Below, one piece after another: positions 45,641 through 56,420 of a stretch of DNA of 64,000 bases. The position numbers were made by a program, and so were the translations under genes. Under the pieces are notes generated by a model. That model was not told the origin of the DNA. It worked only from the letters and a program-made list of their open reading frames with translations, and ran no database searches. Within the stretch, counting starts at the first letter, position 1. The number at the start of each line of letters is the position of its first letter. The DNA is from Lepidonotus clava (Eukaryota; Annelida; Polychaeta; Phyllodocida; Polynoidae), in NCBI GenBank assembly GCA_936440205.1, contig OW387145.1, positions 26,663,075 through 26,727,074 on the forward strand. Direction: 5' to 3'.

Positions 45641-48430
45641 TTGAAAATAGGAACAATTCCACTAAAAGCAGCCAGAAAAAGTGGACAGTAGAAGGAGGTT
45701 GTGGCGCCGTCTTTATGGTATATCAATGCAATTACTTATTATTGTTTACTGAAGCTTAAACCCATTTTCGAGGTGGTTGCTTGCAATCTTCAAACCAAAA
45801 GCACTTAGAACTATACAACATTTCTCCTGAAGAATCAAACAATTTCCTGAAATACCTCATTCTTGGTTCCTTACGAGAATTTCTGTATTGCAAAACAATA
45901 ATATTGACAGATCACATTGCGGGTTACAGGGTATATTGGGGTAGTGTGAAGTACATTACGGGGTGTGAGTGGCTTTTGGCGATAAGTGGTCAGAAGACCA
46001 AGGGTCACCTCAGAGAAACCCTAGATATATTTGAATTTTCATCCCGCCCATTTATTGAAGATTGGGGCAGCAACGATCATTCCCTATCCCAACCCACAAT
46101 GGCAACTAATATACAGTGTAAAGTCCCCATGTGCTCTGCTTCAAGCTGGACAGCGTAGGCCCTATGTGTTGGAAAATGCCCTTAATTTACTATCATGAGA
46201 ACCCAATCAGTCAATCCCAGTTTACATCAACATTAAATTTACCATGAAATGTTAAAACAAATTGCCGTTATGATTATTCCCTGCGAACATCTACATGATA
46301 CAAAATTAATCAAAGCAATTTAGTTGACAGATTGCCTTTCACAACTGTAAAATGAAGCTTTATATATTGGCCCTTTCCCCATAGAAACCAATGTTAAAGC
46401 CTGTCAGCCAGGCCTATAATGTCCAACCCTATTTTGCCCTGAAATACAGCCTTTCTATTGGCGGCAAACTTGCTGGTCAGTCCATTGACAACAGCAGTGC
46501 TTGGGGATATGGAAAAATACAGTTCCTGCTTATTTCAGTAACCCCAACTCTATGAACCAAGGATGGCTTATATGGTTATTTTGTCTAACCCTTTTCCAAC
46601 CCTAGGATATACCAAACATGGGATGGGCTTATTCTCGAATGTGGCCACGTGCACATTTATATTTCCCCAAGGACGACCCCATGAAGAAATGACCAATGTC
46701 AGCAATCCTGCCATTCATTATTCATTGTTCACATTATAATTCATATCATAATCGTTATTGTTATATCATACTTATAGAAACCATAGGTGCCTTTACTGGT
46801 GGAAAGTATCGTAATGACTGACACATTGACTGTCATTCCGCTTCTCCAACAACTCCCGTCTCTGCAAAGCTCTACTGTATACATATATGTATGACTCTGC
46901 TAGCTTTATAGTCAAAGTATCAGAGTAAATGGGTTCATATGCATGGGGACAAAATCCTCCAGGTCAGACTTCTCACCACCCTCCCGGCCTAGTCTATGAG
47001 AGTTGACGGTATGCACCAGGCAAGAGTATGAGACCCTTGGGATACTGGATTACACGAAGTATAGCGCCCAGGGCCAGCCCTGACTGCATGTATAGTAAGC
47101 ACTGGGGTCTAACGGCCTGAATGCCACAATGTACCTCAGCGTTCATGATCAAGCTTTTTGCTCGGTTTTCTAAATTAGGTATCGGTAACTTGAAAAGGTT
47201 ATGATAATTATCAACATCTGTTTCTTGGTGATTTCCATGCTAACATGTATGTAGAAATTGAGATTAAGTAAGCGCTTTTCTAAAAGCAAAAGGACTAAAC
47301 TTCTACTATCGATTGGAAATTGGCATTTCATATATCTGTCTGACGGAAAAGGGACCAACATCCCTACATTGCCCCATTACCCAAGTTAGGTTTTAGGGCG
47401 TACCCAGAAGTGCCCTCCATTTGTATTTACGCCCTACTGGATGCACAGTTTTGGAGGCTAGTAAGTAACCCTTTCAAATAAAAAGCTACATATTTGAAAA
47501 CAGAAACTGCATCCCTGGGTTTTTTTTAAATGATAGGTATAAATAGCGCAGGTTTAGGTTGATAGTATTGTTTGAATATTGCATTTTGCATACACCGTAC
47601 ACAATGGAAATTAGTTGAGAACTACTACCAAGATGCCATGGGGGTAAGAATATAATATTATGAATGCACACTCACAAGAAACCATGAGAACAACGAGACG
47701 ATCTAGCCTGTTGGGCACACTTCCCTGACTCCTACCCCCCACCCCCAATGCACTGACCTTTTGATGTTATGTACCGATCGCACACCAAGATAGGGGTCAG
47801 TCATCTCATTCACTTTGTTCTCCATAGTCCCAAGTACCCTGTAGTCCCAAATGCAACGAGGCCCGATGCCCACCCTTCAATCCCAGAACCCGACCCCTTA
47901 TGGGTACTAAATCAGAAGAATGTCGCAATTATCGAACGTTCTGTGTCTCCAATAAATGTTTTTGGAAATTGCGATTTTCTCCATGCTCATAACTCCTAGT
48001 TTATTGTTATGTAAAATATGTCTTCCCAAAAACCCAATGTTTCTAGATTTATCATACATTGGATATGTAGCTACCTTCAGAGGATAATTGAATGTGAATC
48101 ATTAAAATGAACGTGGCGCAAAGGCCAGTAATCACAGCTAGGGCCATATCTTCAAGGGTGGAGGGCGGTAGTAGGCCTACCAAGCTTATTACCATTAGCT
48201 CTCAGAAAATAGTTGTGCTTGGCAATTTTGAGACAATGATTGATCCAAACCTTACCTTTTGTTCTGTATTAAGATAGCTACATTTGAGGAGGTTTTTAAA
48301 GTCTGGTTTAGTTATTGTCTATTAGGCACCCTTATCTAACGATTTTACAATCCAAGAAAAAAAAAGGAGAATACCATCTGACATATTGTATATTTTAAGA
48401 GCTATATTTGAGACTCTCAAACAAATCCCA
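45641..48430. other. Spacer, no gene supported
   Basis: A 125-codon plus-strand open frame (45781-46158) has unremarkable content and no splice or promoter context, so it is not called. A 9-bp inverted repeat TAGGGCGTA/TACGCCCTA spans 47394-47436. Nothing else is supportable. Confidence 0.4.
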
Positions 48431-48990
48431 GGACAAGGCTGGGACTTTTCTGAATCCAAACGGGCCGTATACGAACTCTGTGGCTGTGGCAGAGGGCCGA
48501 GTGGACTTGGCTACTCCTCCGGGTGCCTCCTCCTGCCTCCCAGACAACCCTCCTTATAGCCCTCATCACGGCCACCCTTAACAATGGACCAGTGATCCCC
48601 GCCACAATCAATGCAGCTCGGGCCTCCACAGTCTCGGCCAATGAATAACGTTTTTTGGCCGGAAGCCAACAAAACAGCGGCGGTAAATAATAAGGAACTA
48701 CACGCTTGTGGCGTCGGCGTGCGCACACCGCGGATTGATCGCTCTCTGCATGGCAGTTGTAGGCGGATATGGGTGAGAGCAGTTGGGTGTATTGCTACGC
48801 TCAGTGATCAGTCTGCCGGCAAGATCCAATGGCTTTAGTTGGTGGTGCTGGATCGGGGAACGGGCGTTTTTGTTTATGTTGGTTTTCCAAATGAGGCAAT
48901 AACAGGGTGGCATCAACAATGTTTTATTGACGTTTTACCTGCAATAACTCAAGCCCTGCCGACCGGAGATATCTACCGCCCCCTTACTCG
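48431..48990. promoter_or_regulatory. CpG-richer island with SOX and ETS sites
   Basis: AACAATGG (48580-48587) is the optimal SOX core, and GCCGGAAG (about 48658) is an ETS core. CpG-rich text (GTCGGCGTGCGCACACCGCGG, about 48713) surrounds them. Open frames cross it on both strands without family resemblance. Candidate enhancer or promoter. Confidence 0.3.
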
Positions 48991-50865
48991 AACATGCTAA
49001 TTATCTGACTGTGGGTTTTGCTGAGTATAGATTAATCACTATTTTGGTACGCGGCTGCTCTTTTTCCCTCTAATGGACATTTATGGTTTATATGGTGAAC
49101 TGACAGTGCATTACGGTTTTCCGCCCGACATAATTAATGGTCAAAGTAACAAAATATGCACCTAGGATGAATATCGCAACATGATGTCACAATAATTATA
49201 ATATTCATTCTTAGTGAAAATACCATTTTCTTTGTACATACCTCCAGAATTATCATTAGAATTATAAATCGTGCGTCTAGTGGCTCGGAGACCCTTTTTC
49301 ATATCATTTTCTCTTGTGATTTGTAACACTTGATGCACGCCTGCACCACAAAACTAATGATGTAACCCACTTATGGTAGGGAACCATCATGTCTGTTAAC
49401 AAGTGTAAATGATAAGAATTACATGAAACCTGCCACATGAAACCTGACGATATAACCTTTAATCACCTCTCAGTTTCGGGAATCTAGATCTAAAACACCC
49501 TCCCCAGATTTTATGAAGGTTTGCGTGATCTGTAGGATGGAACAGAGGGAAGTCAGCGCGGATGCAAAGGTGGACATTCGTCAATAGATGTCTCAGGTTA
49601 CCACTGGACAGGGTATTAATAGTTAAATATGAAGTCAAAGGAAGCAAGAGCCGAGCTGTGTCTATAGTAGAAGAGCCCCGCGCTCAATATTACCTCAGAC
49701 TGATCAATGCACTTTACAAAGTTCTCCGTAAGCAGGCCATTGATGAACCTCTTAGGGAGTCGTATGATAATATCCTGGGGCAAGAGGGAGAAATAGGTTC
49801 GTATATCTCATTGTAGTCAGTTTGATTCATACGTTATCAAATATCAATTAAATAGACGCTTACAAGTAATCTCTGTCAAAGTCCCTTAAAGACTGGGTAG
49901 CGCAAGCAGTCAACTTAGGTTTCTTTGTACGCAATATACAATACAATATACCGAAAATAGATCATATTCAAAGCCTTCAAAGAACCAACTCTCTTTTAGA
50001 AATCACTTATCCGATGCTCCCCTGTATTATTTGAACATTTCTTTTTTATGAAAATTTCTCCCAACGTCGACATCCTCCTGTGCTCATATGATTAATGCAG
50101 ATTAGGTTAAATCATTAAGGAAGAATCTTTCATAAATTAGGCGCATGATTATACTATTATGATGGCCAGTACTAGTACTACTAGTAGCATAAGCAGTGCG
50201 TATTGCTGCTATAGGAATATTTCCAACATTATGTTTATGTTCAACGGCCGGATGAACTTTTTAGATTAAGAAGTTTCAGAGCTAATGTACACAATCAAGA
50301 AGGCAACTTTATGATGTTAAGGATCAATTATCCTTAAGAGTTCATTTTTGACCTCAGCGTTATGACTTCGGGCACATCCAATCAGCAGTTTTGTATTAAT
50401 GAACCAAGAAGAATTACCCTAAGAAATTATAAAACCTAGAAGAGAGCATGTCACAAATCATCTCGATTGACTGAGTGTAAGGAAGGAGAAAGGTAGTGAG
50501 CCGGTCAGTCTATGCCTTACTCAACATCACTTATGGATTAACAAAACGATTTACTCAAGATCACTACATTTAACAGAAGTCTTTAAATGTCTTTACTTAT
50601 TTCATGATCCATTAACCATATCATCCTGTGGGCCATCCTAAATCAAAATTGTTTCCAGTTGAGCACATTAATAATTGAAACAGCAACTCAGGCAATCACG
50701 AATCTTATTTTTCAATTTAATTTGATCGTTTGGCACAGGGATAAGTTTTGATGATTTTTCATGAGATTATTGTATTCAACATCGGTTTGTAAACCAACGG
50801 TTATTCTACAATGATTTTCACAACATGCATAGTTTTCTATGTTATTAGCATTGCTTATTGTAGAT
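48991..50865. other. AT-rich spacer, no gene seen
   Basis: No repeat family, RNA gene or convincing exon was recognised. An 84-codon plus-strand frame (49562-49816) has no supporting signal. Confidence 0.4.
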
Positions 50866-50956
50866 AAAAGAACTCTGATCAGTGTCTATATATATTTGCA
50901 AGAGTACTTTGAATTTCGAAATTCTTTTTGCTGTTAGAAGGGGGAAAATAACTTAC

Positions 50957-51095
50957 ACCTTCCACTTCTGACTTGAACGTTCGTGTGGACGCATAGGGTA
51001 TGAGAAAAGCTCGGCCGTCTCACAAGCCCTTCTGCCAGATTAGCCGATCAAGGAATTCATTTGGGCTGGTTAGCTGCTCTGAGTGGGGATGTTGG
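50957..51095 (-). pseudogene. Exon-like block, left paralogue, apparently decayed
   Basis: On the minus strand a good acceptor (TTGCCATCTCTATTACAG) leads into 139 bases ending at a strong donor (GTAAGTTA). It aligns with the 148-nt block at 52941-53088, whose splice signals lie at matching places. Two frames carry internal stops (one and two) where the right copy is open, so this copy looks non-functional as coding sequence. Confidence 0.3.
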
Positions 51096-51349
51096 CTGTA
51101 ATAGAGATGGCAAAAGTTACTAAAATGTCTATCATGTTACATCCTATTTCTCTTATAAAAAAACTTACAAATAATTATTTATTACATTCAATATTAACTA
51201 TTTAAACATAATAATAATTATGATTCAAACTATCGGATCTCTTGAGAATTCTTTTAGATGGAAGAAGATAGTTATCTCTATATGTTGTAGGGACAGTGAC
51301 GGGAAAAGTCAATAACGATAAAGAGAGTTATTGACCTGTTTGGAAGAGC

Positions 51350-51680
51350 CAGCAATAATATCCTTTGTGGAGGGTCAGAAGCTCAGCTGCAGGGGGAACC
51401 ATGATCTGGACTTGGTAGTTGAAAGGACTGCGGGACTCTTGGGTCCTGCAGCTTTTCTAGCGGGGTATGAACGTGGCTACAGGGGTGACCAGGACCTAGA
51501 GGTGGCTCGTGTGGGATCTGCCAGGCTGGAGGGGCCAGTGGGGCTGGGAATGCCTTGTTGTGGCAGTCCCGCATAGCTGGAAAGGTCTGAAGCCCAGCTG
51601 AATGAGCCTAGTTTCCAACCAGAACCAAGACCCGACGAGAGGAAAGGGTGCTCCGTGGTGGATTTCCTTTGACACCAACG
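51350..51680 (-). repeat. Degenerate GC-rich minisatellite, left copy
   Basis: Units resemble those at 53.46-53.93 kb, with recurring ACCAGGACCTxxAGGTGG and GCATAGCTGGAxAGGTCTGAAGCC phrases (about 51487 and 51572). Read on the minus strand they encode proline-rich text (LPSPDHGSP, PLAPPAWQIP). Too few and too diverged units remain to judge coding status. Confidence 0.5.
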
Positions 51681-51760
51681 TTGTACAGTAGGTTCTTAGC
51701 TTTTAAATTATGTCAAGTATGTCCAAACCTGATAATTATTAAAGAAGTTATTGGCCCTTA

Positions 51761-52396
51761 GGGGAGACATCAAAATTCCCCACAGCAGACCGCAGCCACT
51801 GGTCAGTGACATTACACAAACATGCCTCCACTCAGGGCTATTAAAGTTCGCAGCCTGCCACAGCCTGGTATGAAAGGGGTGGGGGCACTATCTTAATGAC
51901 CCTTAATGACCTCATTAACTAATTGATTAATAGCCTAATGGGGTGATTAGGGTATGTAATATATATACAGTGTATTTTTGCTAATGTTGAACACTATAAT
52001 TATCTAGGAATGATAATTGATCAATATTTGGTCTTTCAGGAAAATGATCTCAAACATGATCTCTAAGGTTAAAAATTGATTAGTGACACTGGTTAAAATT
52101 AGAAAATTTATATTGTTAATATCATCTTATGTATGTCACCTGCATCGGAAGAACTTTTTGTACTGAAAGAGATGCTTAATATAAAAAAACAAATAAAAAA
52201 CATAAAAGAAAAGCACCTTTCTATTTTTTTTCCTAAAAAAATACCGATAAAAGGCCATGTCTGACACCCCTAATGAGAATGCATTTAGTTGTAGAATGCT
52301 GCAGCCAGTCATGGCACATAGTGGTTATAACTAACATCCTGCTGCAACCTGCCGCAGCATCTCAAGTTTGCAGCCCCTGAATTTTGACATTACCCC
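51761..52396 (-). mobile_element. Non-autonomous PIF/Harbinger-like transposon, copy 2
   Basis: Reverse-orientation copy of 23175-23792, flanked by TTA on both sides (51758-51760, 52397-52399). It is 636 bp against 618, mostly through an insertion-like difference in the AT-rich middle (about 51965-52005). Ends GGGGAGACATCAAAATTC and, in reverse complement, GGGGTAATGTCAAAATTC are conserved. No coding capacity. Confidence 0.87.
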
Positions 52397-52399
52397 TTA

Positions 52400-52865
52400 T
52401 ACATAACACTGTCAGGATACCAGAAAATGAGGAAAAGCTTAATTTTCTTGTATTTATTGAAATTTTGCATAAATTATCATAAATTATCATAATTGCAAGT
52501 AAATATTCAAAAACACAATTTTATTCATTATTTTTTAACCAGAAATGATAAATGTATTCTGTTTTCAATGTTGATACCTGTAAATGATAGCTTCTCACAG
52601 TTTATACTGATTTCTAAAAATCTCATGTATTTTAGTTTCCATGGCAACCAAATAGAATGAATTAAGTGAATTCCCCATATCAAAACGTTCCATATGTCCA
52701 AGAAATTATAAAATCTAAAAGAGAAAACTCTTATTTTAAGTGGTGATTTCACAGTAATATCTATAAAAGACAAACCAAATATATCTCGAGAGCTAATGAA
52801 TATGCGATCCTGACAGGCAGGTCATAGTTTTTCTATATCATAGTATCGCATGTTTTGGTTCAAGT
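52400..52865. other. AT-rich spacer between Harbinger-like copy and right duplicate
   Basis: Includes a short direct duplication CATAAATTATCATAAATTATCAT (52468-52490) and an 81-codon minus-strand frame rich in hydrophobic residues that is probably chance. No gene was recognised. Confidence 0.4.
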
Positions 52866-52940
52866 ACGTTGATCAGTGTCTATATATTCTTATACATTTT
52901 GAAATCGTTTTTATTCATGAAAGAGAAAAAAGCAACTCAC

Positions 52941-53088
52941 ATCTGCCACCAGCTGCTCATTAGTGGCTGGCAAACTGATGTGTAGGCTGAGAGGTGACAG
53001 AAGCTTGTCGGTCTCCCAGCCCCCTCTGCCAGGTTTAGCCCGAGGCAGTAGTATGGCTGGCTGATCATGATGTAGGCAGGGATGAAGG
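52941..53088 (-). CDS. Candidate internal exon (148 nt), right paralogue
   Basis: On the minus strand the acceptor CTATCTCTGTTAGTGTTACAG precedes 148 bases ending at the donor GAT|GTGAGTTGC. Two frames are fully open across it: one of 49 codons (containing GGWETDKLLSPLSLHIS) and one containing QPYYCLGLNLAEGAGRPTSF. The second is phase-compatible with an upstream segment ending at CACCAG|GTAAAT (donor cut between 53355 and 53354). I cannot tell which frame, if either, is used. No family was recognised. Confidence 0.3.
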
Positions 53089-53459
53089 CTGTAACACTAA
53101 CAGAGATAGTCCAAGTTACTGATCTGTCTTTTTTGATGTCATCTACTCTTTGTATTTAAAGCCTTACAAAGAGTGTAAATAATATGTCAAAATATTAAAT
53201 CCATATTTTAGTATTAGCTAGCGATATAGCACTTTCAATTTATCAGACTCCTTGAGGTCCTCCGGGTCCTTGATGTAAAACAGATGACTGATCTTATACT
53301 TGGTATATGATGGACAACGACAATGAAAGTGACAAACGAAGACAAGTATTTACCTGGTGAGGCCAATCCTTCATCACAGAAAATGTGACCATTCAGGAGG
53401 GAATGAAACCCAGCTGAAGTAGGGAATACAACTTTGAAGGAACCATAGCCTTAAGCTCG

Positions 53460-53930
53460 GCTTGAGGGAAAATTGGGATCCATAGGTGGCAGCTGAGGGT
53501 GCTGGAGGGCTAGAGACACCTGCCAGACTACTGGTGTCTGGAGAAGGTGATGCAGCTGAAGGGGCCTATAGTTGGTTTCTGACCAGGACCTGTAGGTGGA
53601 AGTTTAGGGGCTTGCATAGCTGGACAGGTCAAAAGCCAGATTGGTGGAACCTAGCCTATATGCCACCAGGACCAGTAGGTTGCGGCTAGGGGTCTGCCAC
53701 ACTGAGCCGGTGACACCTGCAGGGTTGAGTATGCCTGGAGGGGTTTAGCTGGAGGTCCCCAGTCTCCGACCAGCTGCAGGACCTGGAGGTGGCAGTTGGG
53801 AAACCTGCATGGCTGAATAGACCTGAAGCCCGGCTAGAGGGACGTGGTTTCCGACCAGGACTCGGAGGTGGTAGCCGAGGTGCCCGTGGCACTGGGTGGG
53901 CCTGTGAAACTAGATGTACTCGGCCGATGA
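53460..53930 (-). repeat. Degenerate coding-type minisatellite, about 86-105-bp units
   Basis: Phrases of the form ACCAGGACCTGTAGGTGG recur near 53582, 53664, 53770 and 53857, with GCATAGCTGGACAGGTC-like phrases between them. On the minus strand the units encode proline-, serine- and arginine-rich text, intact at the 53.7-53.9 end and broken by stops further left. A related, shorter array lies at 51.35-51.68 kb. Confidence 0.6.
53686..53901 (-). CDS. Candidate 3'-terminal exon, proline-rich
   Basis: An acceptor (CATCTAGTTTCACAG) opens a frame of 71 codons ending in TAG at 53686-53688. The text begins AHPVPRAPRLPPPSPGRK and contains RSCSWSETGDLQLN. Joined to the 141-nt segment at 54202-54342 the phases agree (phase 0), with a 300-bp intron. 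The proline-rich start comes from the minisatellite. No domain was recognised; a disordered C-terminal tail is the simplest description if the gene is real. Confidence 0.35.
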   Translation of the reverse strand, partial: AHPVPRAPRLPPPSPGRKPRPSSRASGLFSHAGFPTATSRSCSWSETGDLQLNPSRHTQPCRCHRLSVADP

Positions 53931-54201
53931 ACATGATATATCAATAATAAAATATGTTTGGTACTAAAATATCTCTTTCATTCTCGCAGAAGAGTAAAGT
54001 TTGCAAAATTAGAGGGACAATCAGGTGTCACGCAGAGGACAATTATGAAAGTATTTTGAAAATAATACAAATTAAATTAAAAAACTATTAAAGGAATAAG
54101 TATGTCTGTTTTGAAAAATCTTCATCGTTCAACCAGCACTAGTATGATAGGTAGCTTATACGATGGGTCATAGAATATATCGAGGTTGTCTACCGACTTA
54201 C

Positions 54202-54342
54202 CTCATAGCCCAGATTCTGATCAGAAAAAGAAGTCATGGATATGGCTCTGCTTGAGTATTGTAGTGACGTCTTGGTCGTCTCTCGATCATAGCTGCCTCT
54301 ATGTCCAAAGCGGCACACTATATGATTTTCCCGCCAGGCATG
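54202..54342 (-). CDS. Candidate internal exon (141 nt, phase 0-0)
   Basis: On the minus strand the acceptor TTGATTATTATCTAACAG, with a branch-like CTAAC, precedes 47 open codons (HAWRENHIVCRFGHRGSYD at the start, SMTSFSDQNLGYE at the end). These are followed by a perfect donor, GAG|GTAAGT. The other two frames have early stops. Length is a multiple of three and the phase matches the next exon. I do not recognise the family; the serine/threonine-rich text would suit a cytoplasmic tail. Confidence 0.42.
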
Positions 54343-54381
54343 CTGTTAGATAATAATCAAGATAAAATCAAATCCACCTAC

Positions 54382-54428
54382 CTCCAGAAATTGAAAAGTT
54401 TTCTTCGACGGAAGACCTTTTTCATGCT
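54382..54428 (-). CDS. Candidate 47-nt exon with strong splice sites
   Basis: A very strong acceptor (TTCTTTATTTTCCTTACAG) and donor (GAG|GTAGGT) bound 47 bases encoding HEKGLPSKKTFQFLE, phase-compatible with the 141-nt exon. However, the gap between the two (54343-54381) is only 39 bp, shorter than nearly all animal introns. The two may be alternative rather than consecutive, or this one may be spurious. Confidence 0.25.
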
Positions 54429-55271
54429 CTGTAAGGAAAATAAAGAAAAATGTCAGAATGAAGGAAATTGCCAGGCATATTTTTCTCAAACATGAATAGT
54501 TTAGGATCTCTTATAGATATACCTTACGTGTCTAATACTTTCCTGTAAAGTTCGTCTTTTATTTTCCTGTGAAGTTCGTCTTTGCAATAAAACATGACTA
54601 CACCGCAAAGGCCAGTGAAATGTTAGTTCCATAACTTATTCATAATCCATTATAACTAATGTATATCATATGTCAAATTTTTCTATACATGTTTTTATTA
54701 CATAATATTATGTTCCTCTAAATCTTCGTTTCCTGAAGATAATATTTTAAGACTTTGTGGATTAGAGAAGGAAAGCATTTTAATGGTGCAAACCTTTTTA
54801 AGATAATTATTCCTTTGAGAAGGCAAGTTATGGTTGCAAGAAGCTCCCTACTTCTTGTATGATAAAAAAAATAAGTTCTGATTTTCATCTTAGTTTACAA
54901 CTTATGGCACCGTTAAACCTAGCCATGTTTATTTAAAAAGAATAGGTATTTCTATCTATGAAAATTGTTTTAAAGAAAAAGTATATCCTTCATTAAATAT
55001 GAAAAAGTTCCATTGCCTATTGATATTCATTTTTTCTGTAACCGCATGGCAACTGACCAACCCTTATGATGTGGAAACAATTCTCTGAAAACTATTCCAT
55101 AGCAAATTTCCCGTAATGCATCATTAATTAATTTTATGAACATTTGGATATATCTATGAACGTGGCCTTATCGCGTGGAAGAGGTTTAATTATGTATACT
55201 TAAGTACACATGAATATACATGTATTCATAGATATGTATTTTCAAGGAAGAAACATCCATATAATAGGCTA

Positions 55272-55274
<3 letters not shown>
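54429..55274. other. AT-rich spacer, no gene seen
   Basis: Upstream (minus-strand sense) of the candidate exons, no further exon could be supported. A short imperfect duplication TTTTCCTGTGAAGTTCGTCTTT/TTTCCTGTAAAGTTCGTCTTT lies at 54538-54582. Confidence 0.4.

Positions 55275-55327
<53 letters not shown>
55275..55327. repeat. (TA)n microsatellite
   Basis: About 26 perfect TA repeats. Length is probably polymorphic and could be mis-sized in assembly. Confidence 0.95.
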
Positions 55328-55329
<2 letters not shown>

Positions 55330-56420
55330 TCAATTAGCTGGAGGTACTCAAGACGTACTTGCTCCTGGGGATCTTTCATAGCGCTGACTCTTTATACTGG
55401 GCGGGGTCTGTGCCTTAGGGGGCCATCCCTCTTCTGTCACTCTACGTGTGGGCCACCATGAATTTGCCTGCCCTCTGCGGCCTCCCCAGCACCGGCGCCC
55501 TCCTCCTTGACGACCTGCCTTAATTGGGACATAGGAGGTGGGGGTCCGACACCGGCCCGGTAATTATGAGGCATTGAAATAGAGGAGTGGCGCACCGGGT
55601 GAAGGACTATCAGAAACACCTTGGGAGCGGCAAGGGGAGCAAGGCTGTGCAAGTAAAGGGAGAGTGGTACATGAGGACATATGGTCGGAGGTTGCGACTT
55701 ATCTCTGTTTACACCGGCCCCAGTAGGGAACTTTTGATTTGGGGGTGGGGCTGGTGGGATGGGGATAGATTACTGTGTAAAAAGTCCGGGTTGACAAATA
55801 GGCTGACCGGATAGCCTCTTTGATCCAGAAACTGACCAGGTATCATCATATCCACGGTTGGCAGTATGTCTTTCAGCCTTATCAGTGATTTCACATCATC
55901 GAGCTTCTCTTTGCCTATAAATACCCATCCTATATCTGACATGCCCGGATGTTCCCTGCAGCCAGAGGTCAGGAGGTTCCGTCTAGGGATCTCCCCTTCC
56001 TTACAAAATGAGCTTCCATCATAGGGGAGGCCCTTTCACATCTTTAAGGGCCACCCTCTGCCTTTTGCCCGATACGGGTTGCCCTAAAACAGCCGTGTCA
56101 GATCAATAGCATTACTGGTGTGTCACATAGGACATGATCCCATTGACCAATGGTACTTCTGAGCCTGGCCACGCCCTGGAGCAGAGGATTTAGCCGGTCC
56201 ACGTCCCTCCTGTCCACCTCCCCCTTACCGTGCCCGGCCCCAGATAAACTCTCTGTCAGCCGCCGTCCGGATTGGGCTAATAGAAACAAGTTGCCGGGCG
56301 AAGGCCTAATGATGGGATGGCAACATGCCGCTATCCGTCACACATCGATAGGAGGGCAATAGGTCGGCAGGCCAAGGGCAGCGGGGGTTCTGTAGTGATT
56401 TATTATCACAACCATATCAA
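55330..56420. promoter_or_regulatory. Large GC-rich island, candidate regulatory block
   Basis: About 1 kb of GC-richer sequence immediately beside the (TA)n tract. It includes CpG-containing stretches near 55490-55570 and 56160-56300 and several open frames on both strands, none recognisable. It lies 5' of the candidate minus-strand exons at 53.7-54.4 kb, so it could hold their promoter; this is inference from position. Confidence 0.27.

Larger units (their letters stand above)
50876..51757 (-). repeat. Local duplication, left copy (paralogue of 52.9-53.9 kb)
   Basis: The landmark TGATCAGTGTCTATATAT at 50876 recurs at 52870. In the same order follow a donor-bounded exon-like block, a short AT-rich gap, and a GC-rich minisatellite containing ACCAGGACCTAGAGGTGG (51488), all matching the right copy. 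The copies are strongly diverged and the left has a shorter minisatellite. The duplication ends at the Harbinger-like element at 51761, which therefore sits in the spacer between copies. Confidence 0.65.

Noticed and set aside
45781-46158. 125-codon plus-strand open frame
   Set aside because: No recognisable motif or splice context; length compatible with chance.
47394-47436. TAGGGCGTA/TACGCCCTA inverted repeat as a transposon
   Set aside because: Only 9-bp arms with a 25-bp loop and no target duplication; too weak.
47835-47860. miR-10-like seed TACCCTGTAG
   Set aside because: Ten bases match but the rest diverges, and no complementary arm (ACAGGGTA) lies within hairpin distance.
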